A program made the translations under genes and the position numbers. The notes under the pieces are model-generated. The model made no database searches, was not told the origin of the DNA, and was given only the letters and a program-made list of their open reading frames with translations. A stretch of 6,693 nucleotides of DNA from CAZGWJ01 sp964529445. Its GTDB lineage: Bacteria; Oederibacteriota; Muellerivitia; Muellerivitales; Muellerivitaceae. This document shows positions 1-6,443 of the stretch, piece after piece. Position 1 is the stretch's first letter, and each line of letters begins with the position of its first letter. The stretch spans positions 1-6,693 of the forward strand of contig CAZGWJ010000119.1 of NCBI GenBank assembly GCA_964529445.1. Reading direction: 5' to 3'.

Positions 1-1671
1 TGTCCGCGTGGGCGAAAGCGTCTCGGTGAAGGTGGCCGAAGGCGATGCCGTGCCCGTGCTGGTGTTCGTCGGCGAAGAGGTCACCGTCGGCGAAAGGGTC
101 CAGGTGGACGTTGAGGTGGGCGTATCGCTGGCGGTCGGCGTCCGAGTGGGCGTGAAGGTCCGGGTGGGCGTCCAGGAGAAGGTGGGCGTGCTGGTATAGG
201 TGGGAGTCCGGGTATGGGTGGCGGTCACGCTGTGCGTCGCGGTGGGGGTCCGGGTGACGGTCGAGGTCAGCGTGAAGGTCGGAGTTCCCGTCCGGGTCGA
301 CGTCGCCGTGGCGGTCCAGGAGGCCGTATTCGTGCGCGTGGGGCTGGATGTCACCGTCGGAGAGAAGGTGCTCGTGGAGGTGGCCGAGGGGGAGGAAGTC
401 CCCGTGAAAGTCGGCGTCGGGCTCCGAGTCCAGGTGGGGCTCGGAGTGAGGGTGGAGGTGTTCGTGCGGGTGAACGTCGACGTGGCCGTTACCGTGAAGG
501 TGAACGTAGGCGTCCGGGTGAGGGTGCTCGTCGAGGTCGGGGAGAGGGTGTTCGTGAAGGTAGCCGAAGGCGATGAGGTCCCCGTGAAGGTCGGCGTCGG
601 GCTTCGAGTCCATGTGGGGCTCGGAGTGAGGGTGGAGGTGTTCGTGCGGGTGAACGTCGACGTGGCCGTTACCGTGAAGGTAGGCGTGGGGGTCCGGGTG
701 TGGGTGTTCGTCACGGTCGGGGTTGCCGTGGAAGTACGGGTTGGCGTCGCCGTGACCGTCCAGGAGGCCGTATTCGTGCGCGTGGGGCTGGACGTCACGG
801 TCGGGGAGAATGTGTTCGTGAAGGTGGCCGAGGGCGACGCCGTCCCCGTATAGGTGGAAGTCGGGCTTCTCGTCCACGTCGGTGTCGGGGTGAGGGTGGA
901 AGTGTTCGTCCGAGTGGACGTGGCCGTCCCCGTGAAGGTGTGGGTGCTGGTCCTTGTAAAGGTCAGCGTGATGGTCAGCGTGGGCGTCGGGCTCCGGGTG
1001 GAGGTCGGCGTCACCGTCGGGCTCGGTGTGCTCGTGCGGGTCGAAGTCGGCGTCGCCGAGAAGGTCGCCGTGCTCGTCCTCGTAAAGGTCAGGGTGATGG
1101 TCGGCGTGGGCGTCGGGCTTCGGGTGGAGGTCAGCGTCACCGTCGGGCTGAGCGTGTTCGTCCGCGTCGAAGTCGGCGTCCCCGTGAAAGTCGTGGTATT
1201 CGTCCGCGTGAAAGTGGCCGTGACGGTCAGCGTAGGCGTCGGGCTCCGGGTGGCGGTGGGGGTCCCCGTCGGGCTCAGTGTGTTCGTGCGGGTCGAAGTC
1301 GGCGTACCCGTGAAGGTGCTCGTGTTCGTTCTCGTGAAGGTCAAGGTGATGGTCGGCGTAGGCGTCGGACTCCGCGTGGGGGTCGGCGTCATCGTCGGGC
1401 TGAGCGTGTTCGTGCGGGTCGAAGTGGGCGTCCCCGTGAAGGTGGATGTGTTCGTGCGCGTGAGGGTCGGTGTTGCCGTACCCGTGAAAGTGGCGGTATT
1501 CGTCCTCGTGAAAGTAGGGGTGGCGGTCAGCGTGGGCGTGGGACTTCGGGTGAGGGTATTGGTGCTTGTCGGGGACTGCGTGTTGGTCCGGGTGAAAGTC
1601 GGAGTCCCCGTGAAGGTGAAGGTGTTCGTGCGCGTGTTCGTCGCCGTGGGGGTCGGCGTGTTGGTGGCCGC
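1..1671 (-). repeat. Thr-X dipeptide tail of the GH8 protein, built from internal DNA repeats
   Basis: In the minus-strand frame nearly every second codon is ACN (Thr), giving motifs such as TFTRTNTSTFTGTPTSTRTN over 557 residues. Longer repeats are superimposed. Units of 40-42 residues (120-126 bp) beginning SPTPT recur between about 960 and 1560, marked on the plus strand by GTCGGGCT at about 1017, 1142, 1268 and 1395. Positions 361-500 match 541-680 with about 12 differences (180 bp apart), and 301-390 match 745-834 with about 8 differences (444 bp apart). Such tails are typically extended, probably O-glycosylated linkers or stalks in exported proteins; that role is inferred here. The tail is not finished at the left edge, so its true length and any C-terminal sorting domain are unknown. 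Confidence 0.9.
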
Positions 1672-3315
1672 GCATTGCTGGGTCACCGAGATGCTGTTGC
1701 TGGTGACGGGACCCCCGGAAGGCCAGACAACCGACCCGTAATCGGTCCTCACCTGGCATTGGTCGGCCCCATCGAACGAGTAGTTGTTGAAGAGGATGGT
1801 GACCGGGAGGCAGGCGCCGCCCGGCAGGTTGTTCAGGACGATCGTGGGCGGCATCTGCGACAGGATGCGCACCGAGACCGGAGACCCCGTCACCGTCACG
1901 ACATAATCGCTGTAGGGCCCGTTGTAGCTCCAATCCCCCCAGTTGGTGAGGACATCCCGCAGGGTCACCGAGTTGGCCGTGGGCGCCCCCGCCACGTTGC
2001 ATGTGTTGAAGATGTAGGTCAAAGGCCCCGTGGTGTAGTTGGAGGTGGGATTGGTGATGCTCTTGGACAGCGTGATGGACACGGGTCTCGGGGTGTTGGT
2101 GCGCGTGGGGGTTGCCGTCGGGGAACCTGGTGTGGGGGTGGGAGCCGGCGGCCCGCAGGGGGAGGTCAAAAGGGATGTCAGGGTCATCAAGGACATCAGG
2201 CGCCAGGAATCCAGGTAATAGTTCTGCTGGGCCAGGTTCTTGACATCGGTATAGGCCGAGTTCAGCCAGGACTGGTGCGCCGAGCTCACCATGGCGGCCG
2301 TGGCGGCCGTCCCCACGAAACAGGCGTTGTGGTTGTTGGAGTACTTCGTACCAGAGGAATAGTTGTATCCGTCGCCCATCGTCGATGGGTTCGGATCGGT
2401 GGACTTGAAGTTGTTCACGATCTTGTTGCACATGTTCTGGGACGTGGTGTTCCCGTACCAGAGGTAGTCGGTGGCCAGGCGCCAGGGCGTGCGGCAGGCG
2501 TCGTACTGGTAGTTCTGGCGGCTCCAGGTGCCGTCGTTCGCCTTGACCCAGTCGGGCGGGAGGGCGTAGTTGTTGTACCAATACATGTTCTGCGGGTTGT
2601 AACACTTGTCGCGCACCGAGGTCCACGTGCGCCCGCTGTAGGACTGCCCAAAGGTGGCGAAGCACGTGAAATATCCGGTGGCCATGTAGGAAGGGCTGGT
2701 CTCCGAGTTGCAACCGCCCCAGGCGTCACCGGGCTTGAGCCCGCAGGAATCGGTCTCCCACTGCAGGATCTTCAAAATGTAATTCTGCGCGGCGGTCCCG
2801 AAACCGTTCCCCGGCCAGCGCTGTTCGGCGCGCAGGAGGCCGAGTGCTATGTCGATGTCCCCGTCGGTAGCCCCGTTCTGCTGGTTGACGCCGGAACAGG
2901 AGGTATCCCAATGCATCATGCCGTTGCTGTTGACCCGGGCCTGGACGAAATTCCACAGTTTGTTCATGAGGGCCGGTCCCGTGGAATCCGGTTCCAGGTA
3001 GGCCGTGAAGATCATGCCGTATCCCTGGCCTTCGGAATAGGTCCCGTTCGATCCCTGGTTGTTGGCCACCCGGGTCAAGGTCGAACTGCAGTCGACGTAG
3101 TACCGGGTCTTGTAGTCGGAATACTTGGCATCGATGCCGGCATCACTGCGGCTGGCGCCCGAGGGGGTGATCCCGTAGGAATAGGCCTGCGCCTCGGTGA
3201 GCAACGCCAGGAAAGGCAGGAAGAATATCGTTATCAGGGCTATTCGGAAAAAAAGACCTATCCCCGCCCGCAAAGATGATTTTCGCGGTTCATGTTCTCG
3301 CTGATTAACCGACAT
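1..3315 (-). CDS. Secreted glycoside hydrolase family 8 enzyme (endoglucanase type) with giant Thr-rich tail, partial at C-terminus
   Basis: The frame is open for 1105 codons from the ATG at 3315 to the left edge. Residues 1-44 are a signal peptide: a basic stretch (RK...R), a hydrophobic core (ALITIFFLPFLALL) and an AQA cleavage site before YSYG. Residues 45-386 are a GH8 catalytic domain. SEGQGYG carries the expected general acid Glu95, ATDGDIDIALGLLRAEQRW (149-167) matches the GH8 signature apart from a Gly where Ser/Ala is usual, and YDACRTPWR carries Asp272, which aligns with the catalytic base of CelA-type enzymes. GH8 enzymes invert beta-1,4 bonds in cellulose, beta-glucan, xylan or chitosan; the substrate here cannot be told. 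A Pro/Thr linker (387-411) leads to a beta-rich module (about 412-548) resembling DUF11-like surface domains. From residue 549 Thr alternates with Pro, Ser, Asn, Phe, Arg, Leu, Val and others. A TTG at 3330 with GAGGT just upstream is an alternative start. The product probably acts outside the cell. Confidence 0.93.
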   Translation of the reverse strand, partial: MSVNQREHEPRKSSLRAGIGLFFRIALITIFFLPFLALLTEAQAYSYGITPSGASRSDAGIDAKYSDYKTRYYVDCSSTLTRVANNQGSNGTYSEGQGYGMIFTAYLEPDSTGPALMNKLWNFVQARVNSNGMMHWDTSCSGVNQQNGATDGDIDIALGLLRAEQRWPGNGFGTAAQNYILKILQWETDSCGLKPGDAWGGCNSETSPSYMATGYFTCFATFGQSYSGRTWTSVRDKCYNPQNMYWYNNYALPPDWVKANDGTWSRQNYQYDACRTPWRLATDYLWYGNTTSQNMCNKIVNNFKSTDPNPSTMGDGYNYSSGTKYSNNHNACFVGTAATAAMVSSAHQSWLNSAYTDVKNLAQQNYYLDSWRLMSLMTLTSLLTSPCGPPAPTPTPGSPTATPTRTNTPRPVSITLSKSITNPTSNYTTGPLTYIFNTCNVAGAPTANSVTLRDVLTNWGDWSYNGPYSDYVVTVTGSPVSVRILSQMPPTIVLNNLPGGACLPVTILFNNYSFDGADQCQVRTDYGSVVWPSGGPVTSNSISVTQQCAATNTPTPTATNTRTNTFTFTGTPTFTRTNTQSPTSTNTLTRSPTPTLTATPTFTRTNTATFTGTATPTLTRTNTSTFTGTPTSTRTNTLSPTMTPTPTRSPTPTPTITLTFTRTNTSTFTGTPTSTRTNTLSPTGTPTATRSPTPTLTVTATFTRTNTTTFTGTPTSTRTNTLSPTVTLTSTRSPTPTPTITLTFTRTSTATFSATPTSTRTSTPSPTVTPTSTRSPTPTLTITLTFTRTSTHTFTGTATSTRTNTSTLTPTPTWTRSPTSTYTGTASPSATFTNTFSPTVTSSPTRTNTASWTVTATPTRTSTATPTVTNTHTRTPTPTFTVTATSTFTRTNTSTLTPSPTWTRSPTPTFTGTSSPSATFTNTLSPTSTSTLTRTPTFTFTVTATSTFTRTNTSTLTPSPTWTRSPTPTFTGTSSPSATSTSTFSPTVTSSPTRTNTASWTATATSTRTGTPTFTLTSTVTRTPTATHSVTATHTRTPTYTSTPTFSWTPTRTFTPTRTPTASDTPTSTSTWTLSPTVTSSPTNTSTGTASPSATFTETLSPTRT
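361..680 (-). repeat. Pair of 140-bp near-identical direct repeats within the tail (180-bp spacing)
   Basis: Copy one is 361-500 and copy two is 541-680. I count about 12 differences in 140 bases, and 421-500 versus 601-680 differ at only two sites. The spacing is 60 codons, so reading frame and Thr alternation are both kept. A third, more diverged copy appears to start near 860. The pattern suggests recent internal duplication within the coding sequence. Confidence 0.85.
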
Positions 3316-3362
3316 CGGAAAAGTTCTCAAAACGACCTCATAAAGATTTCAATCCGCATGAA

Positions 3363-3392
3363 CTTCTACATCAAAAATACCACTGTTTTCAA
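3363..3392 (-). promoter_or_regulatory. Possible sigma70-type promoter for the GH8 gene
   Basis: On the minus strand TTGAAA (3387-3392) is followed after 18 bases by TAGAAG (3363-3368), which shares four of six positions with TATAAT. The site lies about 48 bases before the ATG at 3315, in a locally AT-rich stretch (about 3290-3415) that contrasts with the GC-rich genes on both sides. No factor-independent terminator is visible after the upstream gene, so readthrough from it is also possible. The boxes are imperfect, hence the low confidence. Confidence 0.3.
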
Positions 3393-3463
3393 GCGAAAGC
3401 GGCCAATTCGTGCGTTCTCCCGCCCCTTCAATTCAAGGGATTTCCAGCCTCCCGCGGGCTTTT

Positions 3464-5716
3464 TCAGGATTTCAGGTCCTGGCCAACCGGAGTGACCTCG
3501 GTGGGAGGGGGCGTGGCCTTCTCAAGAACCCGGGTCTCGACCCCGCGTCGCTTCATCTCGACATGCAACTGGTGGCGAAGGACGGGCATGCGCTGTGCCA
3601 GGTCCCTCAATTCCCGGCCTGGCAGGACGAGGCAGGAAACATCGTAGACGGCCTTGGCCGATGCGTTCCGCTTGTCGGCGTAGCCCATGGCCATGTTCTC
3701 GCCGAAGAAATTGCCGGCCTTCATGCTGGTCGAGAAAACCACCTTGCCCGACTCGTTCTTGCGGAAGATCTCGACCGTCCCCGAGGAGATGATGTAGAAA
3801 TCATCGGTCTTACTTCCCTGCCGCACGATGAGTTCACCCTTCCGGAAGGACTGGTTCTTGGCGCGCAGGGAGATCTCGTGCCGGGCGGTGGGGTCGAGGT
3901 CCCGGAAAATGGCCACCGAGGAGATGAGGGGCCGACGTTTCCAAAGACTCGTGAAGCTTTCCCGCAGGTTGTTGGTCTCCAGGAACTCCAGGAAGAGGTC
4001 CCCCCTCAGCTTGAACAGGATGACCGGGGTCCGGCTCACCACCGACGCGTTCGAGTCCCCCGTATTGATGAAGGATCGTTCCCCGAAGAAATCCCCGCTC
4101 TCGAGGGTGGCCGTCAGGACGTCCTCGTTCTTTCCCCCGCCCATGACGTCCAGCGTGCCATTGAGCACGAAATAGAAGGCGTCGCCCCCTTCCCCGGCCT
4201 TCACCACCTCGTGATGGATGGGGAATTCCATCACCTGTCCCTGGGCCAGCAGGACGTTAATCCAGGCGGGGTCGCGCACCTCGAACAGCTTCAGGGCCCG
4301 CAGGGTGCTCGTGTAGACGGATTGGGGGAACTGCCGCAGGGGGAGGTAGGTGCGTCCCCAGCCGGGCCGGGCCACCTGATACCGGGCGTCCACCTTCGAG
4401 GGATTCACGTGGTAGAAGAGGAACTCCGTCTTCGGGTATCTCTCGATGCAGGGATCCCAATCGGACGGTTCCCCGTGGATCATTCCCCCGCCCGCGTCGA
4501 GCATGGCTAAGGCCTCGTCCCCCCGGACCAGGTTCCTCATGCGTTCGGCATGGGGCGCCGCGACGGAACCTTCCGACACGAGGTTCGACAAGGCCTTAAA
4601 ATGGCAGGTATCGCTCGAATGCAGGACGACATGGGGTTTTCCCTCCTCGTCCAGCACCGTCACGCGGAACCCCATCGTGGGGATGGGATGCACGGTATAG
4701 AAGAACTCCCAGGTGGCCCCGTACATCTGGTAGGTCTTCCCGGGAACGACCTCGACGAACTTGATGAGCGATTTCACCATCTCGACGGACTCGCCCAGGA
4801 TGCGGGCGGCCTTCAACACGGCGCTCTCGTAGATCTCCCGGGTCGAGATGAGGGTGAGGGCGTGCTCGGAGATGAGCAGTTCCGAGAGGGAGGAATGGTC
4901 ATCGTGCACGTGGGTCTGGATGACAGCCGTCAACTGGTCCTTGGCGGCCCCCACCTGCTTGAGGTACCGACGGATGCCGGCCGGCACGTCCACCAAAAAC
5001 CCGTTGCCGTTCACCCACATCACCATGCCGGTCGTGGGGCCCTCGGGATCGAAGCCGGAATAACAGCCCAGGATCTTCACGCGTAGTTTCTCGGGCTTCT
5101 CGACCTCGCCGGAAAGATCCACGAGGGGAGGCAACTGCTCCCCCTCGAAGTTCAGGTCGATCTCCTGCTTCCGGTCCGCACCGGTGACCTCGAACCGGTT
5201 GCCTCCCAGTCGGCGGACCTTCACCTCGTCGGTCCCCGCGAAGAGGGGCGTCCCCTCCTTGACCTCCCGATCGGACAAATGCACGAACTCGAAGAAATCC
5301 TCGACCTGGAGGACCTTGTTGCCCTTCTTGATGGCCATGCCGTCGGACATCCTCACCAGCATGTCCGCACGTCCCTTGCCGATGCCCCAATGCTTCATCT
5401 CCTCCCGGGTCGGTCCCAAGAGGGTGACCCGGAGGATGTCAACGAGGCGGCGGCACATGGACTTGGTGCCCAGGATCCGGAACTTCTTTCCGCCCTGGAA
5501 TCCCTGCTCGACGAAGAGGAACCAGTAGCCGAGGAATTCGAGGGCCATCTGGGAGATGCCGTCCTTGTGCGGAATGTCCGGAAGGACGACGACGTGGGGA
5601 ACCTTCATCTTGGCGCGCAGGAGGGCCTTGAGGACTTCAGGAGGGCATCCCAGGAGGGCGGATTCCTGGGGACCTTGGATATGGTGGCAACCGGGGGCGA
5701 CGGGGGTGATATCCAT
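3464..5716 (-). CDS. Metallo-beta-lactamase-fold protein with two C-terminal cyclic-nucleotide-binding domains
   Basis: The product has 750 residues with no signal peptide or membrane segment, so it is probably cytoplasmic. Residues 1-210 form an N-terminal region I cannot assign (it includes LLGCPPEVLKALL and a basic GKGRADMLVR stretch). Residues about 211-450 are a metallo-beta-lactamase domain: THVHDDH (268-274) gives the HxHxDH metal motif, and His343 (VHP), Asp369 (SSDT) and His414 (MIHG) are plausible further ligands, so a binuclear hydrolase site looks complete. Residues about 480-595 and 600-715 are two CRP/PKA-type cyclic-nucleotide-binding domains with phosphate-binding cassettes at 541-560 (GDFFGERS...) and 668-688 (GNFFGENM...DKRNAS). 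The second keeps the Arg that contacts the cyclic phosphate (Arg683); the first has Ser555 there. The likely theme is a hydrolase controlled by cAMP or cGMP, but the substrate is unknown. The start is supported by an AAGGGAG ribosome-binding site. The end lies 148 bases before the GH8 gene. Confidence 0.92.
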   Translation of the reverse strand: MDITPVAPGCHHIQGPQESALLGCPPEVLKALLRAKMKVPHVVVLPDIPHKDGISQMALEFLGYWFLFVEQGFQGGKKFRILGTKSMCRRLVDILRVTLLGPTREEMKHWGIGKGRADMLVRMSDGMAIKKGNKVLQVEDFFEFVHLSDREVKEGTPLFAGTDEVKVRRLGGNRFEVTGADRKQEIDLNFEGEQLPPLVDLSGEVEKPEKLRVKILGCYSGFDPEGPTTGMVMWVNGNGFLVDVPAGIRRYLKQVGAAKDQLTAVIQTHVHDDHSSLSELLISEHALTLISTREIYESAVLKAARILGESVEMVKSLIKFVEVVPGKTYQMYGATWEFFYTVHPIPTMGFRVTVLDEEGKPHVVLHSSDTCHFKALSNLVSEGSVAAPHAERMRNLVRGDEALAMLDAGGGMIHGEPSDWDPCIERYPKTEFLFYHVNPSKVDARYQVARPGWGRTYLPLRQFPQSVYTSTLRALKLFEVRDPAWINVLLAQGQVMEFPIHHEVVKAGEGGDAFYFVLNGTLDVMGGGKNEDVLTATLESGDFFGERSFINTGDSNASVVSRTPVILFKLRGDLFLEFLETNNLRESFTSLWKRRPLISSVAIFRDLDPTARHEISLRAKNQSFRKGELIVRQGSKTDDFYIISSGTVEIFRKNESGKVVFSTSMKAGNFFGENMAMGYADKRNASAKAVYDVSCLVLPGRELRDLAQRMPVLRHQLHVEMKRRGVETRVLEKATPPPTEVTPVGQDLKS

Positions 5717-5723
5717 GCCACGA

Positions 5724-5730
5724 CTCCCTT
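5724..5730 (-). promoter_or_regulatory. Ribosome-binding site fixing the start of the metallo-beta-lactamase/CNB gene
   Basis: AAGGGAG on the minus strand lies 7 bases before the ATG at 5716. This is near-ideal spacing and supports that ATG. Confidence 0.8.
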
Positions 5731-5745
5731 GCGTTCCATACGGCG

Positions 5746-5793
5746 GCCCCTTGCGGGGCGTCTCAGGACGCCAGAAGGATCTTGCCGGTCCTG
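5746..5793 (-). promoter_or_regulatory. Leader with three overlapping, mutually exclusive hairpins
   Basis: Three perfect short inverted repeats lie between the predicted promoter and the ribosome-binding site. H1 pairs 5788-5793 with 5764-5769 (caggac/gtcctg). H2 pairs 5767-5772 with 5757-5762 (ggcgtc/gacgcc, 4-base loop). H3 pairs 5755-5759 with 5746-5750 (gcccc/ggggc, 4-base loop). H1 and H2 share 5767-5769, and H2 and H3 share 5757-5759. Forming H1 would therefore free H3, while H2 would block both. This is the layout of a switching leader, but I recognise no known riboswitch, no T-tract follows H3, and GC-rich DNA makes short stems easily. Confidence 0.35.
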
Positions 5794-5838
5794 GGGCTTA
5801 CTGCGCTGGGTTTCGGCCCCGGTGTTCCGGACAGGGTT

Positions 5839-5867
5839 ATGGTATAAGCGACCCGACAGCGGGTCAA
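5839..5867 (-). promoter_or_regulatory. Probable sigma70-type promoter of the metallo-beta-lactamase/CNB gene
   Basis: On the minus strand TTGACC (5862-5867) is followed after exactly 17 bases by TACCAT (5839-5844). Transcription would start near 5832 and give a leader of about 115 bases. Three CCGTT motifs (5866-5870, 5875-5879, 5882-5886) sit at and just upstream of the -35 box and could be activator contacts. This is the best promoter candidate in the gap. Confidence 0.5.
5850..5865. promoter_or_regulatory. 16-bp palindrome inside the promoter spacer, possible operator
   Basis: GACCCG-N4-CGGGTC is a perfect 6+6 inverted repeat with a 4-base centre (ACAG on the plus strand). It overlaps the -35 box and fills most of the spacer towards the -10 box, where a repressor would block RNA polymerase. 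No protein can be assigned to it from sequence alone. Confidence 0.4.
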
Positions 5868-5930
5868 CGGGGACAACGGAAAACGGACTAAAAACGCCGT
5901 TTAATAAAGGGAAACAGCTTTCTCACCGCG

Positions 5931-6190
5931 AAGAACGAAGGGGCCATTATCCCCAAGACTCGAAGAACATTCATTCGTCGTCGATACGACACGGATCCAC
6001 CACGAAGACACGAAGTCATCCGCCCTTGGCGAGACCTCGCCATGCACTTCGTGGCGGGCGAAGAACGAAACGACCATCACCCTCAAGGCTCTAAGAACAT
6101 CCATTCGCCGTCGATACGACACGGATCCACCACGAAGGCACGAAGACATCCGCCCTTGGCGAGACCTCGCCATGCAATTCGTGGCGGGCG
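5931..6190. repeat. Two tandem copies of a 130-bp intergenic element
   Basis: Copy one (5931-6060) and copy two (6061-6190) are head to tail and about 90% identical (13 differences by eye). A third copy begins with AAGAACG at 6191 and then diverges. Each unit contains two CACGAAG motifs (6001-6007 and 6009-6015 in copy one) and a 16-bp palindrome TGGCGAG-AC-CTCGCCA (6027-6042 and 6157-6172). Both lie within an outer inverted repeat CCACGAAG/CTTCGTGG (6000-6007 with 6047-6054), one base degraded in copy two. The unit could fold as a nested cruciform or RNA stem. It resembles REP- or MITE-like dispersed elements; I see no transposase. Confidence 0.85.
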
Positions 6191-6270
6191 AAGAACGGCG
6201 TTCACCACAGATGGAGGGGATGGACACGGATAAAGCGCGGCCTTCTTCACCCACCCCACACATACAAAAA

Positions 6271-6298
6271 AAGGCCCCGGCGGATCCCCCGGGGCCTT
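6271..6298 (-). terminator. Factor-independent terminator, second of two
   Basis: AAGGCCCCGG (6271-6280) pairs perfectly with CCGGGGCCTT (6289-6298) around an 8-base loop. On the minus strand the stem is followed by TTTTTTTGTATG, a proper U-tract, while the plus strand lacks one. It would end transcription coming from the right-hand gene and insulate the central gene. Confidence 0.8.
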
Positions 6299-6320
6299 GG
6301 TCGTTTCGGTCACCTTGCCG

Positions 6321-6355
6321 TAACTTCTCACTCCTGACTTCTAACTCCTCACTCG
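6321..6355. repeat. Degenerate heptamer tandem repeat, consensus TNACTYC
   Basis: Five consecutive 7-base units are seen: TAACTTC, TCACTCC, TGACTTC, TAACTCC and TCACTCG. Only positions 2 and 6 vary widely, apart from the last base of the final unit. Similar TAACTCC-type heptamers occur in intergenic DNA of several bacterial groups. No function is evident. Confidence 0.6.
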
Positions 6356-6362
6356 CGCATGA

Positions 6363-6406
6363 CCAAAGTGCTTCCCTTCGTTCTCAATGGAGAACGAGCA
6401 CCTTGG
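6363..6406 (-). other. Long imperfect hairpin in the intergenic region
   Basis: The inner stem TCGTTCTC/GAGAACGA (6378-6385 with 6390-6397, 4-base loop) is perfect. After a 6-base one-sided bulge (6372-6377), the outer stem CCAAAGTGC/GCACCTTGG (6363-6371 with 6398-6406) has one mismatch. That makes about 16 base pairs in 44 bases. It lies between the two terminators, so only readthrough past 6444 or an unseen local promoter would transcribe it. It could be a small RNA, a processing site or a remnant of a dispersed element. Confidence 0.45.
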
Positions 6407-6443
6407 CGCTTGTTCTTGACGGAACATGAGCGACCCAAATACA

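Noticed and set aside
8..1741. Plus-strand Val-X-Val-X open frames (8-199, 200-853, 854-1741)
   Set aside because: They are the other antisense reading of the Thr-X tail (ACN read as GTN). The composition is explained by the minus-strand gene, and no ribosome-binding site or domain supports them.
700..3279. Long plus-strand open frame of 859 codons (Arg/Gly-rich, then mixed)
   Set aside because: It lies antisense to the GH8 gene. Its left part is the complement of ACN-rich Thr codons, which cannot form stops in this frame, and its right part opposes a well-supported GH8 domain with catalytic motifs.
3424..3439. CCCTT/AAGGG inverted repeat after the MBL/CNB gene
   Set aside because: It is a 5-bp stem with no following T-tract on the minus strand, too weak to call a terminator.
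3446..3464. Hairpin AGCC...GGCT followed by TTTT on the plus strand
   Set aside because: The stem has only four base pairs and the T-run is on the strand without a gene. It overlaps the stop of the MBL/CNB gene, for which it has no T-tract, so it is not a credible terminator.
3410..4510. Plus-strand open frame of 366 codons
   Set aside because: It is antisense to the MBL/CNB gene, whose motifs and ribosome-binding site are clear, and it shows no recognisable domain.
5279..6094. Plus-strand open frame spanning the start of the MBL/CNB gene, its promoter and the repeats
   Set aside because: It crosses the predicted promoter and repeat DNA, has no domain and is antisense to a real gene for half its length.
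5931..6190. CRISPR array
   Set aside because: The repeats are 130 bp, directly adjacent without spacers, and imperfect. No cas gene is visible.
5901..6263. Minus-strand open frame of 120 codons in the repeat region
   Set aside because: It is made of the two 130-bp units. Because 130 is not a multiple of three, the copies are read in different frames, so the protein is not conserved between them. Such ORFs in dispersed repeats are commonly over-annotated.
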